From assembly GCF_001522545.3 (NCBI RefSeq), contig NC_031768.1, positions 89,452,230 through 89,516,229 on the forward strand: DNA of 64,000 nt, written 5' to 3'. Below are positions 38,124-52,700 of the stretch, piece by piece. Positions within the stretch are counted from its first letter, which is position 1. Each line of letters begins with the position of its first letter. The DNA is from Parus major (lineage: Eukaryota; Chordata; Aves; Passeriformes; Paridae). Position numbers and translations under genes: made by a program. The notes under the pieces are model-generated. The model saw only the letters and a program-made list of their open reading frames with translations, was not told the DNA's origin and did no database searches.

Positions 38124-38944
38124 TGTATTGGGTTTGTGTGGATACGTTTTGGTAGCAGGGAGTAGCTTCTGTGAGAACTTGCCAGAAGCTGCTCCCATGT
38201 CCAATTGAGCAATGCCAGCTGGCTCCAAAACACATCAGCTGCTGGCCAAGGCCATCAGTGGTGGTGATAGCAGCACTGTGATGACATTTTTAAGAAGGGG
38301 GAAATACCTGTGCAATAGGTATGGTAGAGTGGAACAAAAATATTTGAGAATCAGCCCTGCAGACCAAGATCAGTGCAGGAGAGGGAGGAGGTGCTCCAGG
38401 TGCCAGAGCAGAGATTTGCCTGTGGTGAAGACCATGGTGAGACAGATTGACCCATTGGAGCAGTTTGTGAAGACCTGCAGCCTGTGGGCAGCACTGGCAT
38501 TGAAGAAATGAATGGAGGACTATTTCCAGTGAGAGGAACACCATGCTGGAGAGGGGAAGAGTCCTTCCCTGAGGAGGAAGTAATGGCAGAGACAACAGGT
38601 GATAACCAACTGCAACATCCATTTCCTCTCTCCCTGCGCTGAGAGGAAGTAGAGAACACTAGGAGTAAAGTCAAGCCCGTAAAGAAGGGAGGGTAGGGAG
38701 AAGGTGTTTGACATTCATTTTTATTTCTCATTATCTTACTCTTGTTTCATTGGTAATAAATTAGACTAACTTTTCACCAAATTGAGTTTATTATGTCTGT
38801 AATGGGGGGGTGATATCTTCCTGTCCTTATCTCAACCTGTCAGCTTTTAGTTACATTTTTTTTCTGTCGTCTCCAGCTGAAAAAGGGGTGTGATAGAGCA
38901 GCTTTGGTAGGCACCTGGTATCCAGACGGAGTCAGCCCACCACA
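38124..38944 (+). mobile_element. Solo LTR of an ERVL-type endogenous retrovirus
   Basis: The 821-bp element begins TGTATTGGGTTTGTGTGG and ends CAGCCCACCACA, giving TG...CA ends. It has a TTTTAAGA promoter-like box near 38288, a GGTGAAGACCATGGTGAG block, and a polyadenylation signal AATAAA at 38755-38760, so sense is +. The overall order matches an avian ERVL-class LTR family I know from chicken and songbirds (GGLTR8-like), with part of the variable middle lost. No internal viral genes adjoin it. Flanking 5-mers GCCGT (38119-38123) and GCATT (38945-38949) agree at three of five positions, so the target duplication has decayed or an end is slightly misplaced. The family name is from memory. 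Confidence 0.82.
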
Positions 38945-41900
38945 GCATTGAAACTAGTGATGCCCCCTTTATAAGGATTTGCCCAGTGTTATTTATTTAT
39001 TTACTGTAACTTGGTGACCTTGGTTTCATCCTCTCACAGGCAGGGAAGGCATGGACCTTGACTTGTTTGGAGCAGAGCATGTTTTTGCTGGTGCCTGGTA
39101 TGTGTATGCTGATCAGTTGGCTCCCTGCTGCCAACCAGGATGAGAGAGCTGGGGGTGTATTCCTGGTTTGCTGATTGACAGGGGATCCAAAATGTCTCTG
39201 AGATTTCTGCTCTATCAGACTAGGCTGATAATGACGGATGAGGTCCAGGTCTTTTTGTGGTGGGGAGGAAAATATACAGAAAAAAACAGAGTAGAATAAA
39301 AAACACAGAAAAGTAGAGATGAACTTTGCTTATAATTTGTCCCTTAAGGCACAAGTTTAGCTTTTTTACCCAACATATCAATTTGCAAGTTGTATTTTAA
39401 TCCCTATGATTACAATGAGTGACTTGCAACATTTCTTAATGAATTTGTCATGGAGCACTGCCTCCTAAAGAAAGTCAGCCAGAAAGACCAGCTCACTGTG
39501 TGAAGCTTTCAGTTCAGTCCCAAGGCCTTTCCCAGTTTTTACTTCTGCTGTCTTTATCCCAGTTTTTAGTCTTGCTTTAAGTCATAGGACAATTTTTCGT
39601 TAATAGGGGAGAGACAAAAGTTGATTTACAATACTCCTGTATGGCAATGCCTGTTGTGAGGTGAACTCTAAACAAGTGCTTGGTTGCAGAGCTTCTGCAA
39701 ACTTTGGTTCTTGTCATCCTGACAGGGAGGAGAATAATGAGAACACAGTGAAGAGCATCAGCAATATTTTACAGGTGAAGAAAACATGAAAGCTCAGAGG
39801 TCTGGGTTCATTTGCCACCTTCTGCTGCTGCTGTCCTGGGACCCGGACAAACTGTGTGCCTGGCTGCCATCCTGCTACCTCTGAGATCTTAGAAAGTGGT
39901 GCATATGCTGTGGGAAGCTCTTGTGTGGTCAGTGTGCCATTATAGAGAAACTTTATCTCACTTGCAGTTTCTTATTCCATGTGGAACTGGCTATACCAGT
40001 GTAAAAATGCCCTTATAACTTCGTGATTTTATCCATAGTAGGGTTCTTACTGTTCAGGCAATACTGCTGTCTGATGCAGGCAAATGGTGTTTTGTCCAAT
40101 GCCTCAACTCAAACAAGTGATTAATGGCCTTTTCCTATATTACCAGGTATTCTGAGGCCAGTTACAGTTTATGAAGCCCTTTTGTATTACAGTGATAGGG
40201 ACCTGAGGGTATGGACATGTGACTAATCATTGCAGGTTAACTGAATGAGATGCCACATTTCAATAGCTGTGTGTGTTCATTCAGAACCACAGGAGGAGAC
40301 AGTAAATAAAGGACAGTGAAACTATCTCAGTGTGACTGTGAAGATGGAAAGCTGTAGCACACTATTCTGTTGTAAATTCATTCTACATGGTGGGTTGTTT
40401 GCATGTCCATTTTCTGAAGGAGAGAGTCACAGTCCACCTGACACTGTTCCTTCATAAAATTCTGAGAATGGGATTGTGGCATAGATTGGAAGTGTTTTAT
40501 TCTTAGGACCCAGTTTCTGTGGTAACGTGTTGCGGGAGTAAGAAGTCTCTTGTACCAAGACAGGAGGACACTGCCGAGATGTAAATCTTTCTGGGGCCAT
40601 GCTCCCAATTCTTCCCCTTGAGGTCAGAGGTACAGGTAGCAATGTTTATAGCTGTGTAGGACTTCTTTGTACAGCCAAAGGGACTGCTTAAAATTTATAC
40701 AAATCTACTTTTCCTAAAGGTCATGATGTAGCTGGAAAATAGTTCATAAATAGTATGTGATAACAATTTTTTTTTTGTCTTTTTAGTAAAGTACTGATTC
40801 ACTGTAATCCAATATGCATTGTTCCATACAAGTTTGAAGTAATTTAGGTAGGAAGAGGTAGGGCAGCTTCATCTCAGTACTTCTGGAAGGTGGTGACTAA
40901 ACATCCTCTTCCTTTCCTTGCTCCTGAATCCCTGCTGAGTACAGTTACTTCATATTCTATGTCTGTGGTCTTCTCCCCTCTTCTCTTCCACGTTTGTTTT
41001 AATCTGTTTATGGGAGAGAAGAAATCTTTTGAGTGTACTTCTGTACTTCTGAGAAGTCTGGGTGATTTCCTTTTAAGACAGAGGTCTTCCCTACTCAGAT
41101 TTTCCAATATAACTCAGTCTGAACTGAATCAACAATCTGAACTTGAGGCCTGACTGCTTAGTCCCTTTCATCTGCTCTGTGTTTTCAGTCTTGCCAGGCA
41201 TGGTAGTTTTCCCTTTGGCTTGTCTAAATAACCATTTACCAGTTGACTGTAAGAAATTTCATTACTGTATTTTAAAACTTTTATAAGGGATGTGGCATTT
41301 TATTTTTCTCCTTTTTGTTTTTTAAGCATATTCTTATTTTCTTTTTTGTCACATTTGCTCTCTTAGTTTTCCTTTATTGTTCTCTGTCTGCCTTCTACAA
41401 AACATATTCCTTTTTCTCTCCAGGTATCTCTACTTCTGTGGTTACTGAGCTTTCCTTTGTTGACTTGGCATCTTGCACATCAGCTTCTGTTGTTACTAAT
41501 GAAGTTTCCTTTCTTGTTTCTATTTGTAAAGCGTGTGAGATGCCATTCTTTCACTGCAGTCTGTTGTGTGATACATTGGCTGTAATTCTTGTTTTTTGTC
41601 ACTACTTGTTTATCACCTCAAGTAAAGATAATGAGAAATGGTTTCTATCCTGACTTGAGGATGAGTCATACTCACACATACTAGAAGGCTAGTTTTTCAT
41701 CACTTGAACAAATGAATTTTGGTCGCAGTATCTGTAACAAAACACCTGATGTGAAACTTCTGATAAAGTCAGTTTTGATGAGCCAGCTGCCACTGGAATC
41801 AGTGAATGATAATGAAATAAGTTACAGCAACAAAATAATTAGCTACTTCTCTGTCAGCACCTTGCTCACGAGACAGGAGAGCCAGCAGATTGTTCTTCTA

Positions 41901-44900
41901 AGCCTTCCTATTTTTCTGAGAAGTGGTGACTGAATAAGTGGATTTGCCCTCAAGAGGGCATTGAAATTACCAGCCTTTATTGTAATGGTTTTTCTACTTA
42001 CAGTGGGCACTTCTGGTGTATTTTTGGCCTAGAAAGTACTTTTCTCAGAGAACTACTCAGATCAGAGCCTATTTGAGTTCATCCCTGAAAGTCTTCTAAA
42101 TCAGTGACATTATGCAACAGATTCTGAGCCTCTTTCCCCATTTTCTGTTCAATGAATTTTCATGAACACATAGTAGCAGCAACTTGTATGATGGGTCAAA
42201 AAATGCCCTTATTTGTTTTTGAACCCTTTGAAGTAAATGATATTTATATTTGCAGATTTTTCTCATGCTATCAAAATGGACTTCCATGATGGAATGGCCG
42301 TATTCCCTTACTCCTTCCCATATGGTGTCAATGGAGCTTAAATGACCACACACTGAGCTGATTGAACTGCTTATTCATCAGAAAGTTAACTCTGAGAGTA
42401 AACAGTTTTCTGCCGGGGTAGCAAGTTGAATTGGCTTACTTTTGTGGCTGTGATGACAAGGGATGGGACAGACTGTATGGCTGGCGGGAGAGGGAGGGCA
42501 GAAAGGAGTGTCCCTTCTGATGACAGCCAAGTATTAAGTATTAGGTCACCTTAGCAGCCTTGTTTAACCACACCCATAACAGTTAAAGACTGAAAGCACT
42601 TGCTTGTTTGTCCTGGAGGGCTGGCAGACATCCTTGAGTAGCAGTTTCCTTCCTTAGACGGAAACCTGCAGTTAGATTTTTCAGACACAGGTCTGTGTGC
42701 AGATCACTTGCCTCATAGAATGGTGGCACTAGGTTAAAACTGCTTAGAGCTGAGGTTTATCATGGTAGGGGTGAAAACACTACTGAAACAGTTTTTCACG
42801 TTGCATTCATACTAACAGTTGAAAAAAACAGACAGAGCAAAAAGTGAGGTTTTTATGAAAGTCAATGTCTATAGCTATGACTTGAAACAGCAAAACTTCA
42901 GCTTAATTCAGTTATTAACACTTTCTTCATTTTTTTCTATGTGTTCTTACCACCCCTCCCTCCTCTACCAACAAAGAAATAAGGCTTAAGTGCTTGTTTC
43001 AAGTCCTAGTGAAGATTGTGCTTTGATTACAAATTGTGTCAACTATAGGGAAAGGAGGGGGATGGAAGACGGGTGTACTTGCCAAAGAAATGCTGGCAGT
43101 ACCTAGAGATCTGTTGGCATTACCGTTGCTTTTTAAGATAATGAAATAGGTAAACAGGCTTCAGACAAGCCCTAGTGTGGTGAGCTGTACTTGGCAGCTG
43201 GTTACTTGTACCTGGAGTTTTCTTGGAAGAGCAGCTATTCTGGTGCACCAGTTGACTTGCTGAGTGTAGAAACTTCTGGTCAGATTTTATATTTAGGGAC
43301 TGTCTTAAATACAGACGTGATGCCTAGTCAGTTACTGTTTTCTGTAAATGACCTAATTAAAATATCTGGTTCGTATTTTGTGTGTACTAGTCATATTTTA
43401 TGACTAGTTTATAGGTGGAATTAACAGCGTTCAAAGTCTGATAGACTTTTGGTGAAGTAATATTAGTTTTTTTTATAACTGCAAATAAATCTTGGGAGTG
43501 ATTTTTATGAAGGAAATTATTTTGGTGTTTATGGGCATTCAGATTTGCAAGGTGGATATCAAGACTAGCAAAAACCAGCTGAAGGAGTTTAAAATAATTT
43601 TATGCACATAAGGCATTCACCTTGTACTTAAAGGTGAAGAATTAGAAAGCTCCTGCTTAAAGCTCACATTCTTCAGCCAGTGCTAGTGGTGGTGTAGCGT
43701 TTCTTGTGACTGCACTCAGCTTGGAAAAATCAGTTGATAGAAGCTGATCTCTGAAATTAAGCAAGCAGTTCCAAAAATGATGCTCAATCAGTTCTGCTGT
43801 TTGCCATCATCGAAGTAAACAGCTTTTCTCTTCCAGATTGGCATTTGGAGATGTGGCAATCCAATTAGAAGTGCGAAGCTGTCTTAGTTCAGACGCACAC
43901 ACAGAAGTTAAGTTTTCTATTAGCAATAGAGTTGGTTCCATGCAAGTAGCTGGAGAGTGGGGAGGTAGTGCAGGGTAATACTCTTTCTTACTTCATACTT
44001 AATTCTCCTGATATTCTTAAGTGTGTGAAATTCATGTTTGTGAGTTTTATATGATGTTTATATGTTGTTGAATGCTGTGATAAGTGGAAGGCAGATCTGC
44101 AATTGTGATATGATCATGTAGTCCATGAGCCTTTTTTGTAAAGCTTGTCTGTACTATAAAGACACTTTTAACAGCTGTGTGAATTACAGGATGAAATGAA
44201 AACTCTATATACAGAGTGTAGGGGTACTTTAAGAAATAAAGTCTAAAATTTAGTATCACTTTTGGGAGAAGGTAATGTGTTTTGGTCTACAAGAAGTAGA
44301 AATGTTTTGAGTTGCTTTGTTTCTGATATACAGAGATACAGTTTACTCATTGCTTTTTAGTCCATCCTTTAAAAAAACATCTATGCCAAAGGCATTAAAA
44401 ATGACACTCAAAAGCTGCTATAATTGCTCCCATAAACTTGGATTAGGAGCTTTCAAGTTCCCTGTGAATTCTGGAAACTTTACAAGCACTTGCTGAACTT
44501 TTGAAAGAAGAATATCTTGCAAAAAAGAGGTGTTCTCTTGAGGCATGTACACGTACAAGTACCGAAATGGCAGAGTGCATTATGTACGTGGAGATATCAC
44601 CAGATGGAGGGGACGCCAATCTTACCAGTCTGAATGGGTTGTTGGCTACCAGGTACCTTGCCTTCAGGGATCAGAAGCACCTTTTAAAAGGTAGCCAGAG
44701 GCTAAAATTGACTTGGATTTTAATGTAATGACAGTCTAATAATTAGCTTTGTGAATGCAGTTTCCAGCTTGCTAGCTGGAGTATGAGTTGTGATGGGTTC
44801 TTTCCCAGCTGCAGGATAAACACTCTGTAGACCAGCATTTGATTGTGTATATATCTGGACAGTGATTTGTACACAAATTGAAATCTGCCTTTAATCACAG

Positions 44901-47900
44901 GGAGGCTGTATAGCTGCAAAGAAGGCTGAAATAATGTCAGTGACCATCACTCACCTCTTGAGATGGATTGGACTATATGGCTTGGTATGAGGAGAGCTAC
45001 ACTTCCCATCTGAGGGAATTGAAAGGACCAAACTAGAGGCTGGCACTGTAACTCTCAGTCACACATAGGGAAGAAGCAGGACAGGAGAAGAGCTGAAAGG
45101 AGCAAAATAGATCTGAAGAACTATTTGAGTAAATGGAGAAAGGATATGGGAATACAAATTAGGGAAGAGATACAATGAAACTGGGTAGAATAAGGTTTAG
45201 GTGGACATAACTAGTCTTCAATATTATTCAAGCGTGCTTGAAACATTCATTTTAGTTTAAGTTCAGTAGGATCACCGGATTTGTGAAGCAAATGTAGTGC
45301 AGGTTTAATAGCAATTTGAACTTGTGCTTCCCTTCTGAGTAAACCTATATGTGCTGAGCTCTAGTTGCCCATGTTTTGCATTAAAGCAAACAGAAACTGC
45401 CTGTTGTACCTACTGTTGTAATTGTTAACTGTTCACAGAAGTGTGACACTCCGAAGGTTTGAGGTGGGACAAGGAAGTTTTTGTCTTTAAGGTTAAGCCT
45501 CTCTGTATTGCACAGGGTTCTTGCTTAATTATGAGATATGGGTTGCTTTTAAGGAGAGCTGAGTTTATGGTGTGATCCACTCCAGACTCTATAAAAAGGA
45601 ATGCTGCCTGTTCCAGGTAGTAGTAATAAACATAGGGCTTTGTAGCCTTTTTAACTTCAAGGGATTTTATCACTTTTTTTCTTATCTCTGTTAGTTAATT
45701 GACAGAATCTCAATGTTTGTTTTAATTCCTGGGCTTCTTTGCTGTTATATGTTGTCTCTACCCATTACAATGATAAATAACTCTTGGTGTTTTCCTTTGT
45801 ATTTTTGTTGCTCTGATTTGTGTTTGGAAAAGCCTCCAAATTACCACTTTCAATATTTCTCTGAACAGTATGGTAAACTTAACTGAATAGAGGATTCTAT
45901 AGATAGACTGCCATACAACTTAAAACAACCATGGAAAGCCTTCCCAGTTCCTCCAGTTGAATATGTGATGATAAAAATAGTGCAGAAATCGATCATCTTG
46001 CTGATTTCTGTTTGCTGGAAGAAGACTGTTAGTCTTGTCATAGTACAAAACTACTGTTTAATTTGGAGTTGTAGTGTTTTTGATACACTTACTTCACTTT
46101 ATTTAAAAAATAGAACATGATTTAAGTGTTGGAGTTAATCACAAAAGTTACCCTGTTAAACTGTTAAAGGGTTTGTGGTCAGGCATAAGTAACACAAGAC
46201 AAAATAAAATGAGCTGAAGTCATGCAAGCAGAAGATGTAGGTGGCCTCTGATAACAGGTTCAGTGACTTTTGTACTGTGATATCATAAACATTATCTTCA
46301 GGAAACTGCTTACATTTGAAGAATAAAAATGTACAGTGTGTATAGTAAAGCATTAACAAGTCAGCATTTAGTTTTAGTATATAGAACATCCTGAGCTAGA
46401 TACTTAGAAGGGCTAGGATATATTGCAAAACCCTGTAATCTTAATATTGTTCTCAACACTCATCCATCAAAACACTGAGGTTTTTTATGTCCTTTGAATC
46501 TGGGGAGAGCTCTGTAACTTGTGGAGCAAACAAAAATTCATAATTTCTTCAGGGTGCTTGTATTGTAATCAGTGGTAAGGGTTTAAATTGCGTGCATATA
46601 ATAATTGCAAATTTGCTTTTGCACAGTGTATTCTCTCCATGTTGCCTTTGCAACATGGCACTTCCATCTATATCCTTTTGAAGGAATTGGGAAGGTTGCT
46701 TCACAAGACTCTTAACATGAAATATTGAAATACTATTTCAGAAAGTTGTAAAGCTAAATTTTGCAGCAGTACTGGGGCAAAACAAGTGAAATGGATACCA
46801 GTTAGTGAATAGTTTAGCAGATTTTAGTGTACTGTCATATAGGATTTTTCTTTTATAGGTCAGGTTGACTTTTTCTTACTTTGGTTTGGTGTTTCTTTTC
46901 CAACCCAAGTACAAGGTGAACAAAGACACTAGAAAGCATGTTTATCATAGTTATATGAAGTGTAATATTTGAGAAATATGGGCTTCCAAGTTCCTAGTTT
47001 AAATACCTGGACAGAAACTGAATTATTTAAAAAAACACTTTTCCTAATTTAATTCATTAGTAAAACAGAATTTGTTGCTTTTATACCTGCTGGTTGCTAA
47101 GTGTGTGGATGTGTTGTTAACTGCTTAAAATGACAATTGAAGTGTTTAAGTGGGGATGAAAACCTTGGTCTTTAGTACCCTTGTAGTGTTTGGGGTATTC
47201 ACAAGTGTATTCCTAAGCAAGTGGTTGTTCTTTGTAGTTACAGAGCTTCAGGCTGAGTTTTCTGTGTTGCCACTTAAATGGGTAATTTCTTTCACTAGAA
47301 ACTAAAGACATGGAAAAGCCTCAAATAATTTTTCTTACAATTTCTCTGTTGTTGCTGTGGATGCTTGTTCCTCGCAGCCTGCAAATAGAGTGAGAGAGGG
47401 CATGGTCTTGTAGCAGATTCTTCTGGTAGGTGGTTTGGTCTCCCCACAGCTTCCCAAGGCCCTGGAAGATGTCACTGAAATCCATTTCTAGCAGGGCTCA
47501 GGGTGCTGACCCAAGGCAAGGATCGCTTGGTTCTGCAAGTGCAGCTGTTTTCACATTCTGTGTGGCTGCTTAGAGCAGGTACTTGTTCAGGGTCGGTCTG
47601 TGTTGTCAGGTCTCAGCTCAGTCCAGTGCCTGACCACTGGGTAACTTCTATTCTATGCAAACAAGCTCTTGTCTCAAGGGAAAAAGAGGTTGTGTGTTCC
47701 AGGCCTGTCTTCTGTGTTATCCTTCACAGCATCATGTAGTACTGAAAGCTGTTTTCAGACCATCTTGTAAAGAATAAGATAAAAGTAACACTAAGGTGTA
47801 CTGGCCTTGTACTGCTGCCCTGAAACTCAGTCCAGAGGTGGAGAGACCTCTGCCCTGCTGCAGAGGACCCAATAACAGAGGTTTGGGTCAGAAGAGCAGG

Positions 47901-48889
47901 CTGTAGGTCTGTTCAGAAGCAGAAATTAGGATGAGAGCCTCACTACCTCCCTGCTGTGTGGCACTCATTTCCAAGGCAGAGGGGAATACCAGTGAGGCTG
48001 CTTTGTTTGTTAGTACTTGAAACCAGCCATGTGCAGATGCTTGATGTGGCCTTGTCTCTTTTGAAGAAACTTCTGTAGTTGAGATACTGGCCAGTGATTC
48101 AGTATTTTAAGTTTGTTATTTCTGTTCCTCCTAATTTACCTGGAGAGGATGGGCATTCATGAAGAAACAGATAGCCTTTCAAAGGTGTGTTTTACTCTGG
48201 GTAGAATTCCCTTGAGATGACATCAAGGAGCAATAACTATGGTTGGTCACACAGTTGGGAGCAGGCAGCCCACTTCTAACCTGGGCTGCCTTTGCTGATG
48301 TTGAAGCTCTCAGTGATGGAGCCTGTGGCACAGAGGTGTGTAGCTGTTTTGTAAGCAAGCTTTTCTTGACTTTTAAGTATCCAGAGTAATGTGTAATTGA
48401 AATAACTAAGCTTTGTGTCTTCCTTCTCATTCTTCTCTAGCCTGAATACCAGGCTTCTCACCACATCTATGTTACAACCTTTTCTTAGGTCTGGCTCCTT
48501 GTAAGAATACAATGAAAACTAGATAATGAAATTGTATTTTATGAAGTTTTCCTGGTATATTAAGCCAGTTTGAAATACTTAATATTAACATTTTCTTTTC
48601 CAGTTTTGATTTAGAAGGTAAGAAGTACCATGATGAGTCAGGTATTTGGTTTTTGACAGTCACATTGCTGTTTAGGGAGTACAAGTGAGCATGGCCGATC
48701 TGTGACTCACTATCCTCCCACTTTTCTAGGAACCAATCATCAGACTGAACTTTAGAGGCTGGATCCTTGTCTGCTCCCTTTAGTATCCGCTCACAATCCT
48801 GAGATAACAGATTTCCAAAGTTCTTTACCAGCTATGTTGATCTTACCTACTGCATTCAAGTATTTACTGCCATTCAAATAGGCTTTGAA
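38945..48889. other. Intronic sequence, no gene recognised
   Basis: About 10 kb of mostly AT-rich unique sequence with a short TTTA repeat near 38992-39004. 39030-39290 is more GC-rich, with no recognised identity. Open frames are short. A 20-base similarity to 5S rRNA near 43743-43770 is too short to call a SINE. Confidence 0.55.
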
Positions 48890-49760
48890 TATATTATACC
48901 CTCCCACCCCCGTCATCTTGCATTCAGATTGAACAGCCCCAGCCTCTTCAGTCTTTTCTTTCAAAGCAGGTGCTCTATCTTTAATCCTTTAATTGACCAT
49001 TTCTATACCTTTTAAAATTCTGCTTTGCCCTGCTCATGTGCACCTTGTCTCCGCATCTTGGTTCTTAAGACTGCAGTGCACTAAGTTTTTACATAGCAGC
49101 ACAATTACTTTCTGCCCTGTTCTGAGTTCTCTCAGAACTGGTTCTGTCTATTTTCTAGATGACATTTTAATGCATGATGCACAGTGAGCCTGTAATTCCT
49201 GGACTGTCAGTGATGACTTCAGGATCACTTATTTGAATTGTAAACTCCAGCTATAAATTCGGTATGGAAGCTTAGTATGGTTTGTTGGTTTTTTTTTTTT
49301 CTCCTCTTGTTTATTTTCATAGATCTGTGTGCATTCTGCATTGAAGCTCATCTACCACACTACTTAGTTCAGTGAGGGCCTTCCAGAGTTCACAGTTACT
49401 GCCATTGCAGCTGGCTGACCTGAAAAAGCTTAGCTTTATCTGTAGACTTGGAGGATTGCACTGTGCACTTCTATCTAGGTCAGTGAAGATGTTGAATAGA
49501 ATGATTCCTAGCAATGCTGCCAGGTCAGCTCCACTATTGACTCTTCTCTATAGTGGAAAGTTGACTATTAAGTCTCACCATTGCTTCCTAGTCTTTAGCC
49601 AGCTTTTTGCCTGTAATTGGTTCTTTCCTCTATAGCCTTGACTTTTTGCCATAGACGGTTAAAGCAGCAGTCTGAACTTTTTGAAAGTCCAAGTTTGTGT
49701 TTTCCTTGGATTTCTTTTACCTGTTTCCTTGGAGTGCTTAGCTGGATTTCTCTTAGCCAA
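48890..49760 (-). mobile_element. Very old CR1/L3-like LINE relic
   Basis: Read on +, this contains eroded phrases typical of antisense CR1/L3 LINE ends in consistent order: 'GAACAGCCCCAGCCTCTTCAG', 'GCAGGTGCTCTATC', 'GATGTTGAATAGAATGATTCCTAGC', 'CTCCACTATTGACTC', 'AGCCAGCTTTTTGCC', 'TTTTTGAAAGTCCAAG'. Divergence is much greater than in the other CR1 copies, so insertion predates them by a wide margin. Limits are approximate and no coding frame survives. Confidence 0.55.
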
Positions 49761-52700
49761 AGACATATTCAACTTGTTTCAGTAGCAGTTGTTTGCCATG
49801 CTCTTAATATTGGCAGTTTTGCCATGGATGGAGATTGCATTTAACCGTCAGGACCCCTACAGACTCCCACTGGAGAATTATTTTGGAGAGACAGTTGTTG
49901 AAGAACTTAAGAAAAACTTGCAAGTAATGAGAATTTTCCCCTCCTGACTCAGTGTGCCCAAAAGCATAGGTTTGGATAATGTGAAGTGAAAACTCAGTCA
50001 TAATTAGGGTTTTGCAGACTTTTAACTACACTGTGTTACAGGGTATGTTAGACCCTAACTGGGCAGATGGCTTAATGTAAATATGTATGTGACTTATAGT
50101 TACAGTACATTAATTCTGGTGAAATTAAAAAAAAAAAAAAAAGACAATTGCTGAGCCATTCCTAGCACTTATGTTGCAGGTCTTTTCTGCTAGTGACAAG
50201 AATTATCTGTGTTAAAACTAACAAATCCGTTATAGCTTGCTGTAGGGTTATTTTGGGTTTTTGTTTGTTTGTTTTTTGGGGTTTTTTTTGGTACAGATTT
50301 ACTTTAGTTTTCCTAGTAGGGAAGGCTGTCTGAGTCTGACCTGTTCAATCCCTCATGCTAGGTTTTTTTTTCCACAGCTATTCTGTGAAATCAGCTAGCG
50401 AGATTATCCAGACTTGCAAATGTTTGGTTTTTTTTAAACATAGGTTGCTTTTCTTTTCTTCATTGATATTTATAGCCTAGCCACACAAACATTTTCATCA
50501 GCATGGTTTAGTGTGTGATGAATTATGGTAGAGGGGAGAGTTGCTACAGTGCGTGGGAGACTTTTAAATCTGATTTTTAGCTACCAGACAAAAGCAACAT
50601 GCAATGCAACTACAGTAACCAGTAAGTTCTTACATAAAACCCATCAAGGTAGGAGTTCTAATCCTGTTCTTCATAAAAAATTGCTTTGCAGCTGTGGCTG
50701 CTGTGATGATTGTGATATTATTTTCATGAAGTTCACTGCTACCCTTTACTGGTACGGTGTCATTGTTTAAGTGCAAATATGTCATAAACAGTAGCTGTTG
50801 GCTTGTGGCCGTAGGGTATGGTATTAGAGTATTGAACTCCCGTAGCATTGCTTTGATCTAGAAAGACTTGTGTTGGTGACAGTAAGTCATTATTGAATCC
50901 TGATAGGAAATGTGGAAGACAGCAAATTGCTTTTCTGCTTGAATCAACCTTTATGTTGCATTCAGATTGCTCTCGTTGATGCTGAAGCTGAAATAATAGA
51001 ATGTGAAAGAATACACACATGTAAAACTGCAATACACTGCATCAGTGTATGATTACTTACTTGCAAGGGATGTTCTAGTGCCAAAGCTCAACCATCCTTT
51101 TGGAGATGGGAATGATGGCTGTGAAACCCTGGAGATCAGCTTGTCTGGTGGAAGCTTACAAGCATCTGTATATTCAAAAATTTTTGTCATAAGGGAAAAA
51201 TCCTGTTAAATGTTTTGTTTCTCATAATTGGACCAGCATAAGGTGGTTTTTTGAAAGATGGATTGTCTGTGTTGTGTTGATCATGGCCACAGATTAAAAT
51301 GAATGTGTTTTGTAGACAGTGTTGCATTGATCTGTCCTGTGTGGATTCTGTGGGGACTTTTGTATCTGATGGGGTAAATGGTAGGAGAATGGATTGTGAA
51401 ATTTAAAAGAGTAACTTAAGACTATTAAAAACCAGTGTGTATCTAATCTGCTATGTTGAAAACCACTACAGTGGTATTCTCATAATGTTTTTTTAATTGT
51501 GCAGAAATATGAATGCTATCCTTGTTTGTTTTTGGCGACTGATTTTTAACCTAGTGATGTTTCTTAGATGATCATGAAGACCCAAGCTACCTTATGGTTG
51601 TTCAGTTTTCAAAGCCTGTGTTTGGGGACTGTGTTCCTATCTTAGCTGTAGATCTTTCTTTTTTACTATATCAAGGACATAATTAACTTCTAGGTTTTAA
51701 GAAATGGCTGTATAGTTAATTTGACAGAGCTTTCTTGATGCATAAGCCACATTGTGCTCCCAAGCCTTAACAGCCACAGTCTTGTAATGAGTAAGGGCAT
51801 TTTCTCCTCTGGATACAATTTCTTATTCTGTAATAAAATGTCCTGGCTTTCTGTTCTTGAGGCCTAATTTTGTGTCTAGATTCTTTAGTGATGAGGAGAT
51901 CTTCTGAAGTACTTGGAATTGTGGAGGAAGCCAATTTTTATTCATCCTATACAAGTATAATATCTCATGTCCATTTATTCATCTGATCCCAGTTTTCTGA
52001 GGAATAATTCTGCTGCCCTGGCAAATGAGCTAAGAGTAAAGGTAGATGAAGGTCCATTGTTGGGATAGATGACGATCAACTGTTAAACTAAAAACCCCAT
52101 CTTTGAGTAATGTCGACATTTCCATAATCTTTGTTGTTGGAAACGGGGTGAATTTGGGTTTGAATATTTCCCACACATCTACTTTTGATGAACCCACACA
52201 TTGACTACCTCTGATCAAGAGCAATACATATAAATATCTGAAGATTTTTCTTTGTTGCTTCATTTGTGATGCAGGCAGCAGGCGTTTCGTCCTGTAGTTT
52301 GTAGCTGTCAGAATCTTTGGAAGTGACAAACTAGAAGGAGCAATATTGGGATTAAAAAGTAGATTGTATTTTCAGGTCATCTTAGAGAGAAAATAAGTAT
52401 GTTGCAAACATTATCACTAATTACAAAATTGTGTACCAACTCAATTACATGCTTCAGGGAAGATATTGGGAGAAGAACTGGCTCTTTTATTTGCATGCTG
52501 AATTGTAGGGCTGTTTGATTTTTATCAAGGATCCAAAGTGAAATATTAAATGTTTTCTTATATGCAAGTGTAAAGAAAAACAGAATCCTGGGTTCATTTC
52601 TTGGCAGATAATGGACAATTACTGATTTGATTGTTATAAAAACATGTTTATTCGGAAGAATATTTCTACAAGAAGGAAAAGAGAGTACTTTGTCATAGCT

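Noticed and set aside
43743..43770. 5S-rRNA-like phrase suggesting an AmnSINE-type element
   Set aside because: Only about 20 bases resemble the 5S internal region (GATCTCTGAAATTAAGCA). Neighbouring sequence does not continue the similarity in either direction.
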